Source: Desulfovibrio sp. 86 (GTDB lineage Bacteria; Desulfobacterota; Desulfovibrionia; Desulfovibrionales; Desulfovibrionaceae). From it: DNA of 64,000 bases. The position numbers were made by a program, and so were the translations under genes. Below the pieces are notes generated by a model that searched no databases, had not been told where the DNA came from, and saw only the letters and a list, made by a program, of their open reading frames with translations. Where the stretch lies: NCBI RefSeq assembly GCF_902702915.1, contig NZ_LR738849.1:2868001-2932000 (forward strand). The letters are read 5' to 3'. Positions within the stretch are counted from its first letter, which is position 1. The number at the start of each line of letters is the position of its first letter. Positions 29,612 through 41,236 of the stretch are shown here, piece after piece.

Positions 29612-32600
29612 TTATGCCTCATCCTCGCGATCTCTCATATACCCTACGCGCTTGGGCTTCTTTTTGCCTTCTTCCTGGTGCAGGGTGACGTTGAGCCCAA
29701 GGCTCATGAGTTCCTTGACCAGAACGTTGAAGGACTCGGGCAGACCTGCTTCAAGGAAGTTGTCGCCCTTGACTATTTTTTCGTACATCTTCACGCGCCC
29801 GGTCACGTCGTCGGACTTGACCGTGAGGAATTCCTGCAACAGGTAGGCGGCGCCGTACGCTTCGAGCGCCCACACTTCCATTTCACCCAGACGCTGCCCG
29901 CCGAACTGGGCCTTGCCGCCGAGGGGCTGCTGGGTCACCAGAGAGTAGGGGCCCGTTGAGCGGGCGTGGATTTTTTCGTCAACCAAATGGTGCAGCTTAA
30001 GCATATACATGACGCCTGTGGTCACGCGGTTCTTGAAGGGTTCACCCGTGCGGCCGTCGTAAAGGGTCGTCTTGCCGTCGTTGGCAAGGCCGGCTCTTTC
30101 CATCCAGCCCCAGATCTCTTCTTCGGTCGCGCCGTCGAACACAGGGGTTTTGGTCACGATGCCGTTGCGCAGCTTGTGGACGGAGGCCTTGAATTCTTCG
30201 TCGTCCATTTCGTCCACGAGCTTGTTGATGTCTTCAGAGCTGTAAACGCTCTTGACCTCGTCGCGCAGTACCTGCATGGCCGCGCCGGAATCCAGCAGTT
30301 CGGCCAATTGGCGGCCCAGTTCTTTGGCTCCCCAACCAAGGTGGGTTTCCATAATCTGGCCTATATTCATTCGCGAAGGCACGCCCAGGGGGTTGAGCAC
30401 AATGTCAACGGGACGGCCGTCGGCGAAGAAAGGCATGTCTTCTTCCGGCAGGATGCAGGAGACGACGCCCTTGTTACCATGGCGGCCCGCCATTTTGTCG
30501 CCCACCGAGAGCTTACGCTTGATGGCAATGTGAACCTTGACCATCTTGATGACGCCGGGGGGCAGATCGTCCCCTTCGGTGACCTTTTCGCGTTTGGAGT
30601 CATAAATGGCGCGCAGATAATCAATCTGCTGGTCATAGGACTTGAGTATGTCGGTCACGGCATCATTGACTTCCTTGCTCTTGAAAAGGCCAGCGAGCTT
30701 TTTCACGGGCAGTTCGTCAAGCATTTCTTCAGTCAGGGCCGCACCGGCTTCCACCAGCACTTCGCCCTTCTTTTTGCCGGGCACGGAGGTAGCGACCTGC
30801 TTGCCGCAGACGTGCGGGGCCAGCAGAACGCGCGTGCGGTCGGTAAGGGCGCGCATGTGGTCGGCTTCTTTCTGGTCAAACACCGCAGTGTCATGAACCT
30901 CAATGGCCAGCGTGCGGTCGTCCTTTTCGCCCGAGCGGCGGTTGAAGACCTTGACGTCAATGATGGTGCCTTCCACTCCCGGCGGGACCTTGAGGGAGGT
31001 GTTTTTCACGTCCCTGGCCTTTTCGCCGAAAATGGCGCGCAGCAGTTTTTCTTCAGGGGTAAGCTGGGTTTCGCCCTTGGGGGTGATTTTGCCCACAAGG
31101 ATGTCGTCGGGCTTGACCGCCGCGCCAATGCGAATGATGCCGCTTTCATCCAGGTTACGCAGCATGTCTTCGCTGACGTTGGGGATGTCGCGGGTGATTT
31201 CTTCGGGTCCAAGCTTGGTGTCACGCGCCACCACTTCGAATTCTTCGATGTGGATGGAGGTGAAGACGTCTTCCTTCACCGTGCGTTCGGAGATGAGGAT
31301 GGAGTCTTCGTAGTTGTAGCCGCACCAGGGCATAAAGGCTACCACGAGGTTTTTGCCCAAAGCCAGTTCACCGTCGTCGATGCCGGGGCCGTCAGCGAGA
31401 ATCTGGCCTTTTTTGACAACCTGGCCAGGATAGCAGCTGGGCTTCTGCCCGAAGCAGGAGTTCTGGTTGGACTTGTGGTACTTGAGCAGGTCATAGGCGC
31501 GCACGCCGCCCTGCTTTTTGTACACGTCGCCCTCGTAGGCCACCACGATGCGGTCGGCGTCCACATATTCCACCTTGCCGTTGGCAGGGGCAACGATGCA
31601 GGCGCCGGAGTCGCGGGCCACGTCCACTTCCATGCCAGTGCCCACAAGGGGCTTTTCTGAACGCAGCAGAGGCACGGCCTGGCGCTGCATGTTGGAACCC
31701 ATGAGCGCGCGGTTGGCGTCGTCGTGTTCCAGGAAGGGAATGAGCGCAGCGGAGATGGAGACCATCTGGCTGGGCGAGATGTCCATAAGGTTCACTTCGT
31801 CGCGGTGGCGCATTTCCACTTCGCCCTTGACGCGCACGGTGACAAGCTCGTCCAGCAGGTTGCCGTGCTCGTCCACAAGGGCGTTGGCCTGGGCGATGAC
31901 CTGGTCGCCTTCACGCGAAGCGTCAAGGTGCACCACGTCCTCGGTGACGCGGCCTTCGCGCACGACACGGTACGGCGTTTCGATAAAGCCGTAGTCATTG
32001 ACCTTGGCAAAGGTGGTCAGGGAAACGATAAGGCCGATGTTCGGGCCTTCAGGCGTTTCAATGGGGCAGATGCGGCCATAGTGCGACGTATGCACGTCGC
32101 GCACCTCAAAGCCCGCGCGCTCACGGGTCAGACCGCCGGGGCCCAGGGCCGAAAGGCGGCGCTTGTGCGTCACTTCGGACAGGGAGTTGGTCTGGTCCAT
32201 AAACTGCGACAGCTGGGATGTGCCAAAGAATTCCTTGAGCACGGCCGCCACGGGTTTGGGGTTGATAAGGTCGTGCGGCATGAGCGTGGAGATTTCCTGC
32301 AGGCTCATGCGCTCCTTGATGGCGCGCTCCATGCGCACAAGGCCGATGCGGTACTGGTTTTCCACCAGCTCGCCCACAAGGCGAACGCGGCGGTTGCCCA
32401 GATGGTCGATATCGTCGGCCGGGCCATGGCTGTCCTTGAGGTGCACCAGCACCTTGATGGCCGTGAGAATGTCATGGTCCGTCAGGGTGCGCAGATCCGA
32501 AGATTCGTCCAGCGCAAGGCGCTGGTTGAGCTTGTACCGGCCCACGGGCGACAGGTCGTAGTAGTCGCCGTTGCGGAACAGGTTGTCGAAGAAGCTGGCT

Positions 32601-33748
32601 GCAATCTCGGCAGTGGGCGGCGAAGAGGGACGCAGACGACGGTAGATCTCTTCCTGCGCCTTCTGCTGGTCGGGAATACGGTCCAGCATGAGGGTGTCGC
32701 GGATGGAGGACGACGTATCGGTGCCCTTGGTGTGCAGCACGCTGACCCGGTTAATGCCGGCTTCACGCATGCGGTCCAGCAGACCGGGAGTGATTTCATC
32801 CGCGGCTTCTGCCAGAAGTTCGCCGGTTTTGGGATCGGCCACGTCCACAGCCAGAAACATGCTGTCCAGAGTGTCAGGACGCATTTCAATGGCTTCAATG
32901 CCCGATTCACAGATAAGACGCCAGCTGCGTTTGGTAATGGGCTTGCCAGCCTTGACAATGACGTTGCCTGCGCCGTCAACGATGTCGGCATAGGCATTGT
33001 CCTTGCGGTACAGGTCCTTGCGCACTTCCCAGTAGATCGCGTTACGGTCTTCCAGACGGTAGGTTTCGCGCGAGTAGAAGTAGTCGAGGATCTGTTCCTT
33101 GCTCATGCCCATGGCCTTGAAAAGGATCGTGGCGGGCATTTTGCGGCGGCGGTCAATGCGGACGTAGAGTATGTCCTTGTGGTCAAAGTCAAAGTCCAGC
33201 CAGGAACCGCGCATGGGAATGATGCGGCACGAATACAGCACCTTGCGGCTGGTATGCGTCTTGCCGCCGTCATGCTCGAAAATGATGCCTGGCGAACGCT
33301 GCAACTGGTTGACGATGACACGCTCGGTGCCGTTTATGATAAAGGTGCCTTTTTCGGTCATAAGGGGCAGGGTGCCAAAATAGATATCCTGTTCCTTGAT
33401 GTCGCGAATGGTACGGTTGCCCGACGCTTCATCGGCATCATAGACCACAAGGCGCACCTTGATGCGCATGGGGGCTTCGTAGGTCAGTCCCTTTGAGATG
33501 CACTCCGCCTGATCGTACTTGGGTTCGCCAACTTCATAGCTGACAAATTCCAGACTGGCGGTCTTGTTGAAGTCTTCAATGGGAAAAACAGTATGAAAAA
33601 CACCTTCGAGTCCTTCATCAGGGCGGCGATCGGCTTCCGGAACGCCTTCCTGAAGAAACTTTTCATATGAATCTATCTGCAGGTTAAGCAGATGGGGAAT
33701 AGGGAGGGAAATCTTGATCTTGCCGAACTGTTTGGTGAGCTGGCCCAT
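29612..33748 (-). CDS. rpoB: RNA polymerase beta subunit
   Basis: Full-length 1378-aa beta subunit. The rifampicin region reads [20 protein letters not shown] and [11 protein letters not shown], with the usual Asp, Ser and His at the drug-contact positions, so no resistance substitution is obvious in this part. The C-terminal clamp-binding region ([20 protein letters not shown]) is present. I chose ATG 33748 (MGQLTKQFG), which has GAGGT upstream; a frame from 33793 adds an unconserved leader. The 900-bp gap to rplL, with two terminators and a mosaic repeat, is unusual and points to separate control of rpoBC. Confidence 0.99.
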   Translation of the reverse strand: MGQLTKQFGKIKISLPIPHLLNLQIDSYEKFLQEGVPEADRRPDEGLEGVFHTVFPIEDFNKTASLEFVSYEVGEPKYDQAECISKGLTYEAPMRIKVRLVVYDADEASGNRTIRDIKEQDIYFGTLPLMTEKGTFIINGTERVIVNQLQRSPGIIFEHDGGKTHTSRKVLYSCRIIPMRGSWLDFDFDHKDILYVRIDRRRKMPATILFKAMGMSKEQILDYFYSRETYRLEDRNAIYWEVRKDLYRKDNAYADIVDGAGNVIVKAGKPITKRSWRLICESGIEAIEMRPDTLDSMFLAVDVADPKTGELLAEAADEITPGLLDRMREAGINRVSVLHTKGTDTSSSIRDTLMLDRIPDQQKAQEEIYRRLRPSSPPTAEIAASFFDNLFRNGDYYDLSPVGRYKLNQRLALDESSDLRTLTDHDILTAIKVLVHLKDSHGPADDIDHLGNRRVRLVGELVENQYRIGLVRMERAIKERMSLQEISTLMPHDLINPKPVAAVLKEFFGTSQLSQFMDQTNSLSEVTHKRRLSALGPGGLTRERAGFEVRDVHTSHYGRICPIETPEGPNIGLIVSLTTFAKVNDYGFIETPYRVVREGRVTEDVVHLDASREGDQVIAQANALVDEHGNLLDELVTVRVKGEVEMRHRDEVNLMDISPSQMVSISAALIPFLEHDDANRALMGSNMQRQAVPLLRSEKPLVGTGMEVDVARDSGACIVAPANGKVEYVDADRIVVAYEGDVYKKQGGVRAYDLLKYHKSNQNSCFGQKPSCYPGQVVKKGQILADGPGIDDGELALGKNLVVAFMPWCGYNYEDSILISERTVKEDVFTSIHIEEFEVVARDTKLGPEEITRDIPNVSEDMLRNLDESGIIRIGAAVKPDDILVGKITPKGETQLTPEEKLLRAIFGEKARDVKNTSLKVPPGVEGTIIDVKVFNRRSGEKDDRTLAIEVHDTAVFDQKEADHMRALTDRTRVLLAPHVCGKQVATSVPGKKKGEVLVEAGAALTEEMLDELPVKKLAGLFKSKEVNDAVTDILKSYDQQIDYLRAIYDSKREKVTEGDDLPPGVIKMVKVHIAIKRKLSVGDKMAGRHGNKGVVSCILPEEDMPFFADGRPVDIVLNPLGVPSRMNIGQIMETHLGWGAKELGRQLAELLDSGAAMQVLRDEVKSVYSSEDINKLVDEMDDEEFKASVHKLRNGIVTKTPVFDGATEEEIWGWMERAGLANDGKTTLYDGRTGEPFKNRVTTGVMYMLKLHHLVDEKIHARSTGPYSLVTQQPLGGKAQFGGQRLGEMEVWALEAYGAAYLLQEFLTVKSDDVTGRVKMYEKIVKGDNFLEAGLPESFNVLVKELMSLGLNVTLHQEEGKKKPKRVGYMRDREDEA

Positions 33749-33893
33749 GGGTACCTCAAGATAGGTAGCGGTTGCGCCCCGGCGGAGCGACAAGTAAAGC
33801 GTCTGCCGAAGCCGGCGGGCAAAAACTTGTTGTCACTGCACCCTGAAAGCGTAAATCACGGTGGGAGGTAATGCTTACTGCGCGGGGAAGGCG

Positions 33894-33934
33894 AAAAAAA
33901 CCCATCCCTGTCTGGGTAAACAGGGCTTGGGTTC
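33894..33934 (-). terminator. Attenuator-like terminator in the rpoB leader
   Basis: On the minus strand GAACCCAAGCCCTGT pairs with ACAGGGATGGGTT and is followed by eight T. It lies about 150 bp upstream of the rpoB start, so transcripts entering rpoB from upstream must pass it. Confidence 0.8.
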
Positions 33935-34232
33935 AGGCGTCAACCTTAAAAATATGTACTTATGCAGTAAGTTATATTAAACAGAAAAAGGCCTCCTAAG
34001 CCGTTCATGAAAGAGGATACATAATGCGAATTTTAAACTATGGCAAGCCTTTTTTTTGATCTGTTTTTTTTACCGCGTCAGAGCATAAACAATACCGACG
34101 TTAATGGCAAAAAGAATTTGGTCGTGATCCACGGAAAATTTCCAAAACAGAGTATCTTTGAAATGCTGCGCTTTTCAAAAAAAGCGATTACCGGCAGAAG
34201 TCACGCCACCTTGTGGAGCATGTATATTTTTT
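33935..34232 (-). promoter_or_regulatory. Probable rpoBC promoter/leader region
   Basis: An AT-rich spacer between the leader terminator and mosaic repeat E. No gene seen. Because a strong terminator follows rplL, a promoter for rpoBC is expected here; I cannot fix its exact hexamers. Confidence 0.35.
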
Positions 34233-34573
34233 TAGAGCAATTTCTCTTTGAAATTGCTCTGCTGACGCTAAGGCGGCAGCCGCCACGAAGTGACGTGAAT
34301 TCTGGCGAGCTTTAGCCGTTGCGACGAAGGAAGCTACGGATGCTTAAAGCGTTGTGACGCAGGAAACTACGCTTGAAGACAGCATGAGTAACTATACGTC
34401 TTGTTCTGTGTAATCGCTGTCGCCATTCGTAAGGCTCGTGGACTCGCCAACGACTGCCGCAAAGACAGCAATTGGTTAATAGAGCGAGCAGCCTGCTGAT
34501 GGCTGGCGCAAACCACGTTTTTTGCCAGAATGATGCGTTGAAACAGGGCGTGTTTCAAAAGCAAAATGCTCTA
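34233..34573 (+). repeat. Mosaic repeat E inside the rplL-rpoB gap
   Basis: Same family and orientation as repeat D, but with one 86-bp module (34378-34463) instead of two. It has a TAGAGCAATTTCTCTTTGAA end hairpin, two ~31-bp modules and the closing TGCTCTA end. Its position splits a gene pair that is usually tightly linked. Confidence 0.85.
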
Positions 34574-34619
34574 ACAGTAAAATGTTCTACGGGGGCATGC
34601 TCCGGCAGCCAAAAAAAAA

Positions 34620-34638
34620 GCGGGGCCAGAGGCCCCGC
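34620..34638 (-). terminator. Rho-independent terminator of rplL
   Basis: GCGGGGCC / GGCCCCGC stem with a three-base loop, followed on the minus strand by nine T, 24 bp after the rplL stop. Confidence 0.93.
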
Positions 34639-34661
34639 CATAAAGCACGGTAGAACCGAAC

Positions 34662-35042
34662 TTACTTCACTTCGACAACAGCGCCGGCTTCGGTCAGCTG
34701 CTTCTTGGCGTCTTCGGCTTCGTCCTTGGACACGCCTTCCTTCAGGGTGGAGGGGCAGCCGTCAACCTTTTCCTTGGCTTCCTTGAGGCCAAGGCTGGTC
34801 AGGGCGCGCACGACCTTGATGACGCCGATCTTGTTGGCGCCAGCTTCCTTCAGGATAACGTCGAACTCGGTCTTTTCTTCAGCAGCTTCAGCAGCAGCGG
34901 CGGGAGCGGCCACCATCATGGCAGCGGCAGGCGCAGCGGCGGACACGCCAAACTTTTCTTCCAGTTCTTTGATGAACTCGGAAAGTTCAAGAACGGTCAT
35001 GCTGGAGATAAATTCAACAACTTCTTCTTTGGTAACGGCCAT
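34662..35042 (-). CDS. rplL: Ribosomal protein L7/L12
   Basis: The acidic stalk protein that recruits elongation factors, 126 aa. The N-terminal dimerisation helix ([21 protein letters not shown]) is followed by an Ala-rich hinge ([21 protein letters not shown]) and the C-terminal domain ([20 protein letters not shown]...[10 protein letters not shown]). AGGAG lies before the start. It is 51 bp after rplJ in the usual L10-L12 operon. A strong terminator immediately follows. Confidence 0.98.
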   Translation of the reverse strand: MAVTKEEVVEFISSMTVLELSEFIKELEEKFGVSAAAPAAAMMVAAPAAAAEAAEEKTEFDVILKEAGANKIGVIKVVRALTSLGLKEAKEKVDGCPSTLKEGVSKDEAEDAKKQLTEAGAVVEVK

Positions 35043-35093
35043 GATAGTCTCCTAATCTTTGGCTTAAATTCGGATGATTTCGGTGATGGCCAA

Positions 35094-35618
35094 CTAGGCG
35101 GCATTGGACTTCTGCTCTTCGATGCCCTTGAGGGCATAGAGCAGGCCACGCAGCATGTTGGCAAACAGCGACACAAAGTTGGTGGGCACGGCGTTCATGG
35201 TGCCGAGCAGCTGACCGAGAAGCTGTTCCCTTCCGGGCAGCTTGGCCAGCGCATCCAGTTGGGCGGCACTCAGGGCCTTACCGTCCAGGCTGGCGCAGCG
35301 AAGCTCAAAGAGCTTGCTTTGCTTGGCAAAATCACTCAACGCCTTGGCCACCGCCACGGGGTCATCGAACCCAAAGGCCACGCCGATGTTCTCATGGAAG
35401 TTATCCTTGATGACATCGTGCGTGCCGTCGGTCAGAGCTATACGCGCCAACGTGTTTTTAACGACGAGATATTCGCCGCCAGCCTTGCGAAGGCTCACAC
35501 GCAGGTTTGTCAGCTCTTCCACCGTCATACCCTTGAAGTCCGTCAGCACAGCAAAGGAAGCACTGTCGGCCTTGGCCTTGATGGCTCCAATTATTGCGGC
35601 TTTTTCAGACCTGTTCAC
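35094..35618 (-). CDS. rplJ: Ribosomal protein L10
   Basis: Stalk base protein of the large subunit, 174 aa, normal length. The rRNA-binding N-terminal domain is clear ([30 protein letters not shown]), and the C-terminal helix that binds L7/L12 dimers ends [14 protein letters not shown]. The family represses its own mRNA by binding a leader structure; a matching leader is seen just upstream. Confidence 0.98.
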   Translation of the reverse strand: MNRSEKAAIIGAIKAKADSASFAVLTDFKGMTVEELTNLRVSLRKAGGEYLVVKNTLARIALTDGTHDVIKDNFHENIGVAFGFDDPVAVAKALSDFAKQSKLFELRCASLDGKALSAAQLDALAKLPGREQLLGQLLGTMNAVPTNFVSLFANMLRGLLYALKGIEEQKSNAA

Positions 35619-35664
35619 GTGATACCTCTCACGTTCGGGGTTGCCAGGTGGAATGCCGAGCCAA

Positions 35665-35730
35665 AGTAGAAGCGTCTGGGCAGGGCAATTAAGGGGGTTA
35701 ACCCGCCTGCCGTCTTCGACTCGTATTCCG
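35665..35730 (-). promoter_or_regulatory. L10 leader (autoregulatory mRNA element)
   Basis: On the minus strand GAAGACGGCAGGCGGGTTAA is followed closely by TTAATTGCCCTGCCCAGAC. This matches the conserved AAGAC-AGG...CCU-CC-AGA core of ribosomal L10 leaders and lies 50-110 bp before rplJ. Confidence 0.6.
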
Positions 35731-35744
35731 TTCCTCAGACACTA

Positions 35745-35775
35745 TGATGGCGACCTGCAAACCAGGCCGCCATCA
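35745..35775 (-). terminator. Hairpin after rplA
   Basis: TGATGGCG / CGCCATCA stem with further inner pairs, 11 bp after the rplA stop. It may reduce read-through from rplKA into rplJL or protect the mRNA end. Confidence 0.5.
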
Positions 35776-35785
35776 CGCTTGAGAG

Positions 35786-36493
35786 TTATCCCTCAAGAAA
35801 TTTTTTGACCTGGGACATGTCAACTTTGAAGCCGGGGCCCATGGTGGTGGAAACAGCCATGGAAACCATGTAGGCGCCCTTGGCGGCCGAAGGCTTAAGA
35901 CGGTTCACCGCGTCAAGCAGGGCCTTGAGGTTGCCAAGAATCTTCTCGGCGCCAAAAGAGGCCTTGCCCAAAGGAGCGTGCAGCACGCCAGCCTTGTCAA
36001 CCTTGAAGTCCACGCGGCCAGCCTTGAGCTCGGTGACGGCCTTGGCTACGTCAAACGTAACCGAACCGGTCTTGGCATTGGGCATAAGACCACGGGGGCC
36101 AAGCACGCGGCCGATCTGGCCCACAAGGGCCATGACATCGGGGGTGGCTACGGCGGCGTCAAAGTTCAGGTTGCCTTCCTTGACCTGGGCGACCAGGTCT
36201 TCAGCGCCAACCACGTCTGCGCCGGCTTCGCGGGCCTCGGCCTGCTTTTCGCCCTTACAGAACACGGCAACGCGCACTGTCTTGCCAAGCCCGTGGGGCA
36301 GGGTGACAGCGCCGCGCACCATCTGGTCGGAGTATTTGGGGTCAACGCCGAGGCGAATGGCCACATCTACGGTTTCGTCAAATTTGGCAAAGGCCGCGCC
36401 AAGCGACTTGCTCACAGCGTCTTCTATGCTGAAGCGCTCCTGAAGGTCAGTGCCTTCCAGAGCCTTGCGAAAATTTTTGCCATGTTTAGGCAT
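35786..36493 (-). CDS. rplA: Ribosomal protein L1
   Basis: Large-subunit L1-stalk protein, 235 aa. The start [12 protein letters not shown] at 36493 has AAGGA upstream; an in-frame start at 36517 is less likely. Conserved blocks include [42 protein letters not shown] and the final MGPGFKVD. It lies after rplK in the usual L11-L1 order. In other bacteria L1 represses this pair through the rplK leader. Confidence 0.98.
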   Translation of the reverse strand: MPKHGKNFRKALEGTDLQERFSIEDAVSKSLGAAFAKFDETVDVAIRLGVDPKYSDQMVRGAVTLPHGLGKTVRVAVFCKGEKQAEAREAGADVVGAEDLVAQVKEGNLNFDAAVATPDVMALVGQIGRVLGPRGLMPNAKTGSVTFDVAKAVTELKAGRVDFKVDKAGVLHAPLGKASFGAEKILGNLKALLDAVNRLKPSAAKGAYMVSMAVSTTMGPGFKVDMSQVKKFLEG

Positions 36494-36676
36494 GAGATAA
36501 TCCTTGTCGTTTTGCATCTCCTGCCACGCATCGTCTTGCGCGAAGGCGGCAGTACAATTGATTTCAACGATGGCAACTGCGGCGGGTTAATGGCAGAACC
36601 ACCCGGCTGTCGCCTCAAGACCGATAAACCTGCAAATTGCGAAAAGCCCCGTAAGGCCCGCGCTGCGGCATGGCCT

Positions 36677-37099
36677 TTACTTAACGTCAACGCCCATGCT
36701 GCGAGCGGTGCCCGCAATGGACTTCACCGCAGATTCAAGAGTGGCGGCATTGAGATCGGGAAGCTTCAGCTTGGCGATTTCTTCCACCTGCGCCATGGTC
36801 AGGCTGCCCACCTTGTTGCGGTTGGGTTCGCCAGAACCTTTTTCCAGCTTGGCGGCCTTCATGATCAGCACCGAGGCCGGAGGGGTCTTGGTGATGAAGG
36901 TAAAGGAACGGTCGGCATATACCGTGATAACCACGGGGATGATCATGCCTTTCTGGTCCATGGTACGGGCATTGAACTCTTTGCAGAAGCCCATGATGTT
37001 CAGGCCATGCTGACCCAGGGCGGGACCTACCGGCGGGGAGGGGTTGGCCGCACCCGCAGGAATCTGCAATTTGATCTTGGCAACTTCTTTTTTGGCCAT
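36677..37099 (-). CDS. rplK: Ribosomal protein L11
   Basis: A 140-aa protein of the GTPase-associated centre. It has the family signature [20 protein letters not shown] at the N-terminus and the C-terminal rRNA-binding part ending [12 protein letters not shown]. It follows nusG by about 170 bp. The spacer to rplA is 180 bp, longer than usual, and holds nothing recognisable. Confidence 0.98.
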   Translation of the reverse strand: MAKKEVAKIKLQIPAGAANPSPPVGPALGQHGLNIMGFCKEFNARTMDQKGMIIPVVITVYADRSFTFITKTPPASVLIMKAAKLEKGSGEPNRNKVGSLTMAQVEEIAKLKLPDLNAATLESAVKSIAGTARSMGVDVK

Positions 37100-37272
37100 T
37101 TGCTTTATCCTTCATCGCTGCTCGCGCTGACCGGCCTTGGGCCGCCGCGCGGGGGCAAGTCATTAAGCAAGGTTAGGTGATATGCGCCCCGGCATGTTTT
37201 GTATGGGTATACAAACGTGCCGTGCGGACAAAGAGCAATCCTGTCCGCAGAACCCTTCAGTGCGAAAGGGGC

Positions 37273-37845
37273 CTAGCCTTTGGAAACCTGTGCGAAATCC
37301 AGCTCAACCGGCGTTTGACGCCCGAAGATGGATACGGAAACGCGCAGCTTTCCCTTGTCGTAGTTAACGTCTTCAACCACGCCATTGAAGCCCCCAAAGG
37401 GTCCTTCAATGACACGCACTTCGTCGCCCCTGTCAAAATTGAACTTGGGTCTCGGGGTTTCCTGACGTGTTTCCATCAGTTCCAGGATGCGTTCGGCCTC
37501 GCCGTCACGCATGGGCGTGGGACGGTTTTTGCCGCCCACAAAGCCTGTGACCTTGGGGATGGACTGTACCAGATGCCAGGACAGGTCGGTCATGATCATG
37601 CGAACCATCACATAGCCGGGGTAGAACTTGCGCGTGGATGTGCGCTGCTGTCCACCCTTGGTGGGTTCGATAACCTTTTCGGTGGGAACCACCACTTCCT
37701 CAATAAGGCCCTGTTCCTGCCCGGTGCGGCGCAACTCGTTAATGGTCTTTTGCACACGCTGCTCGAAACCCGAGTAGGTGTGCACAATATACCAACGAGC
37801 CTTTGAGGAGAGCTCGGAAGTTTCGTCGATTGCGGGGTCTTTCAT
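37273..37845 (-). CDS. nusG: Transcription elongation factor NusG
   Basis: A 190-aa factor that binds RNA polymerase and links it to Rho or the ribosome. The NGN domain (ARWYIVHTYSGFEQRVQKTI...FYPGYVMVRM) and the C-terminal KOW domain (DEVRVIEGPFGGFNGVVEDV) are complete. It starts 8 bp after secE, as in most bacteria. Confidence 0.98.
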   Translation of the reverse strand: MKDPAIDETSELSSKARWYIVHTYSGFEQRVQKTINELRRTGQEQGLIEEVVVPTEKVIEPTKGGQQRTSTRKFYPGYVMVRMIMTDLSWHLVQSIPKVTGFVGGKNRPTPMRDGEAERILELMETRQETPRPKFNFDRGDEVRVIEGPFGGFNGVVEDVNYDKGKLRVSVSIFGRQTPVELDFAQVSKG

Positions 37846-37853
37846 ATCGGCCT

Positions 37854-38093
37854 TCAGGACAGTATGGTCTTGATCAGTGATGACAGACCAAGGTCAACCA
37901 GCCCAAGAATAACGGCCATCACGGCGACAAAGCCCAACACGGCCAGAGTGGCCTTGCGTGTTTCTTTCACCGTGGGCCACGTCACCTTGCGCAACTCTGC
38001 CTTGGCATCCTCGACGTAGCGCGCGAAGCGCACGAAAATGTTGGGGGCTTTGTCGGCCTTAAGGTCGCCAGCCTGAGCTTGTTTTTTTGCCAT
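37854..38093 (-). CDS. secE: Preprotein translocase subunit SecE
   Basis: A 79-aa single-span type of SecE. A hydrophilic, Lys-rich N-terminus precedes the conserved amphipathic stretch (RYVEDAKAELRKVTWPTVKE) and one membrane helix (TLAVLGFVAVMAVILGLVDL). It stabilises SecY. It sits between tRNA-Trp and nusG, its usual place. Confidence 0.97.
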   Translation of the reverse strand: MAKKQAQAGDLKADKAPNIFVRFARYVEDAKAELRKVTWPTVKETRKATLAVLGFVAVMAVILGLVDLGLSSLIKTILS

Positions 38094-38115
38094 GGTATTG
38101 TCCGGAGATAAAAAA

Positions 38116-38192
38116 TGGCAGGGCAGGAGGGATTCGAACCCCCAACATGCGGTTTTGGAGACCGCCGCTCTAGCCGTTAGAGCTACTGCCCT
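38116..38192 (-). tRNA. tRNA-Trp (CCA)
   Basis: A cloverleaf with acceptor AGGGCAG/CTGCCCT, D stem GCTC/GAGC, anticodon stem GCGGT/ACCGC around loop CTCCAAA (anticodon CCA), GGTTCGAATC T loop and an encoded 3' CCA. It lies between rpmG and secE. Confidence 0.97.
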
Positions 38193-38236
38193 GCGTGCCG
38201 TCCGGGGGGGCGTGACGCCCCCCCAGCGGAATTATG

Positions 38237-38386
38237 TTACCTGGTTTCGCGATGCAGCGTGTGCTTCTTGTCCCAGGGGCAATACTTTTTCATTTCCAGC
38301 CGACCGGTAGTGTTTTTCTTGTTCTTCCGGGTGCTGTAGTTGCGGCGTTTGCACTCGGTGCAAGCCAGAAGTATGTTGATTCTCAT
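38237..38386 (-). CDS. rpmG: Ribosomal protein L33
   Basis: A 49-aa protein, [20 protein letters not shown] at the N-terminus and [17 protein letters not shown] at the end. It has a CxxC pair (CTEC) and a single later Cys in YCPWD instead of the second CxxC pair, so it is an intermediate form between zinc-binding and zinc-free L33. The start lies 4 bp after the tuf stop. Order tuf-rpmG-tRNA-Trp-secE-nusG is common in bacteria. Confidence 0.95.
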   Translation of the reverse strand: MRINILLACTECKRRNYSTRKNKKNTTGRLEMKKYCPWDKKHTLHRETR

Positions 38387-38390
38387 GGGC

Positions 38391-39584
<1,194 letters not shown>

Positions 39585-39795
39585 TGTACGTCTCCCTGGA
39601 GAAAATAATGTTTGCGTTTTACCTGCGTTACAAAAAAGTGCTTCAAGCTTTGCGTGTGTAACGCCTGCTCCTCGCGTAACGGCTGCGGCAGTGGAAAAAA
39701 ACCGTTGGGCGGCCCGCTGTCCGCATTCAGTCCCTGGACACCAGGGAACGTGCATTGGCGGACGGGTTGACTGAGGGGGAGGAATTCAGCAGGAA

Positions 39796-39871
39796 TGGAG
39801 CGGGAAACGGGATTCGAACCCGCAACCCTCAGCTTGGAAGGCTGATGCTCTAGCCGTTGAGCTATTCCCGC
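39796..39871 (-). tRNA. tRNA-Gly (TCC)
   Basis: Acceptor GCGGGAA/TTCCCGC, anticodon stem TCAGC/GCTGA around loop CTTCCAA (anticodon TCC), T arm GGGTTCGAATCCC, encoded CCA. It precedes tuf. Confidence 0.97.
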
Positions 39872-39972
39872 ACGCTACCGTAGTTCCCCGACAGGCTCCC
39901 TGTCTCCTACAGCCAAGGCAGTTTTTTGTAACCAGCCACCACCCGTCTGATTTACGGAAGACGGAAAAGTGG

Positions 39973-40058
39973 TGGTGGAGGGGGGTGGATTTGAACCACC
40001 GAAGTCTTACGACGACAGATTTACAGTCTGTTCCCTTTGGCCACTCGGGAACCCCTCC
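39973..40058 (-). tRNA. tRNA-Tyr (GTA)
   Basis: A class II tRNA of 86 nt. Acceptor GGAGGGG with CCCCTCC, anticodon stem ACAGA/TCTGT around loop CTGTAAA (anticodon GTA), long variable arm (CGTCGTAAGACTTCG region), encoded CCA. Confidence 0.97.
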
Positions 40059-40111
40059 ACTCGTGCCGCTAAGGTCGGGCAAGTGTCCTTCCTTTGACCG
40101 GCGTAATTCTC

Positions 40112-40187
40112 TGGAGCTGGCGATGGGACTTGAACCCGCAACCTGCTGATTACAAATCAGCTGCTCTGCCAGTTGAGCTACGCCAGC
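40112..40187 (-). tRNA. tRNA-Thr (TGT)
   Basis: Acceptor GCTGGCG/CGCCAGC, anticodon stem GCTGA/TCAGC around loop TTTGTAA (anticodon TGT), T arm GGGTTCAAGTCCC, encoded CCA. It is first gene of the tRNA-tuf operon. Confidence 0.97.
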
Positions 40188-40198
40188 GGCAAGAGTGC

Positions 40199-40227
40199 TA
40201 TTTAGCCACTTCCGAACTGCTTGGCAA
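40199..40227 (-). promoter_or_regulatory. Sigma70-type promoter of the tRNA-tuf operon
   Basis: On the minus strand TTGCCA (40222-40227), a 17-bp spacer and TAAATA (40199-40204). The predicted start is about 5 bp before the tRNA-Thr 5' end. An A/T-rich stretch immediately upstream could act as an UP element. Confidence 0.7.
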
Positions 40228-40352
40228 GTAAAAAATGCATTTTCCCGCATTTTTTTATAAATTTCACTGACTCGCCGTTATGCGCAAGCCCCCTGAATCA
40301 TGAGGAGAGCCGCGTGAACCGCCACTTTATGGCGCGCTCCCCCGACAATGCC

Positions 40353-41231
40353 TCAGCGGGCCCGGAACGCCACGGTGCAGCGTTCAAGGCCAGCCATGTC
40401 CCTGTGGGTCACGGGAGCCTCAAAAAGGCTGTCGGCACGCAGCAGGCGGCGTGTTTCCGCGCCCTGTGCCGCGCCATGTTCCAGCAACAGGCAGCCGCCG
40501 GGCGCAAGCGCTCTGGCCGCTGCCCCAATGACCGCCCCAAGGTGGGCCAGCCCCGCCGCAGGCGAAAAAAGCGCGCCATGGGGTTCGTGCGCCAGCACTT
40601 CGGGCATTACCATGGGACGCTCGTTTTCGGCAATATACGGGGGATTGCTCGCCAGCAGGGCATAAGCGCCGGACGCAAGGGGCGGCCTGTACAGATCGCC
40701 CTCAATGCAGACAACTCGCTCCTGCGCCCCCAGCGCCTGGGCATTTTGCCGCGCCGTTTTCACGGCCTCGCCGCTGATGTCCATGAGCAGGCCGCGCCAG
40801 CGGGGGAGCTCAAGGGCAAGGGTAATGCCAATGCAGCCTGAGCCTGTGCCCACATCGGCGAAATACAGGCCACGCTCTGTAAGTCTGCCCCCGGATTCAA
40901 GCTTTGTCGCCGCCTCAAGGGCTTTTTCCACAAGCAGTTCCGTCTCGGGACGGGGAATGAGCGTGTGGGGCGTTACCAGAAAATCGCGCCCATAGAACTC
41001 CCTGCTGCCCGTTATGTGCGCTAGCGGTTCCCCTGCGGCGCGCCGGGCAACAAGGACGTCAAGGGCCGTCAGTTCACGTGACGTCAGTTCGCGGTCAGCC
41101 TGCGTCACGCAGGCTATGCGGTCAAGGCCGAGTACCTGGCGCACCAGCACATGCGCGCAAAGGCGGGGGCTGTCCACCCCCGCCTTTGTCATTTTTTGCG
41201 CGGATTCAGCAAGATACTGGCGCAGCTTCAC
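40353..41231 (-). CDS. prmC: Peptide chain release factor glutamine methyltransferase
   Basis: It methylates the Gln of the GGQ motif in RF1 and RF2. It is 292 aa with an N-terminal helical domain (SPRLCAHVLVRQVLG), then the SAM-binding fold: motif I FADVGTGSGCIGI, and the hallmark NPPY in LLASNPPYIAENE that binds the Gln side chain. ITGSREFYGRDFLVTPHTLIPRPETE is the family signature region. It starts 5 bp after lon, so the two are cotranscribed. Confidence 0.96.
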   Translation of the reverse strand: MKLRQYLAESAQKMTKAGVDSPRLCAHVLVRQVLGLDRIACVTQADRELTSRELTALDVLVARRAAGEPLAHITGSREFYGRDFLVTPHTLIPRPETELLVEKALEAATKLESGGRLTERGLYFADVGTGSGCIGITLALELPRWRGLLMDISGEAVKTARQNAQALGAQERVVCIEGDLYRPPLASGAYALLASNPPYIAENERPMVMPEVLAHEPHGALFSPAAGLAHLGAVIGAAARALAPGGCLLLEHGAAQGAETRRLLRADSLFEAPVTHRDMAGLERCTVAFRAR

Positions 41232-41236
41232 AGGAC

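Noticed and set aside
31724..33496. A 590-codon plus-strand open frame
   Set aside because: Antisense shadow of rpoB. The same applies to other long opposite frames over rpoB, lon, tuf and glyA.
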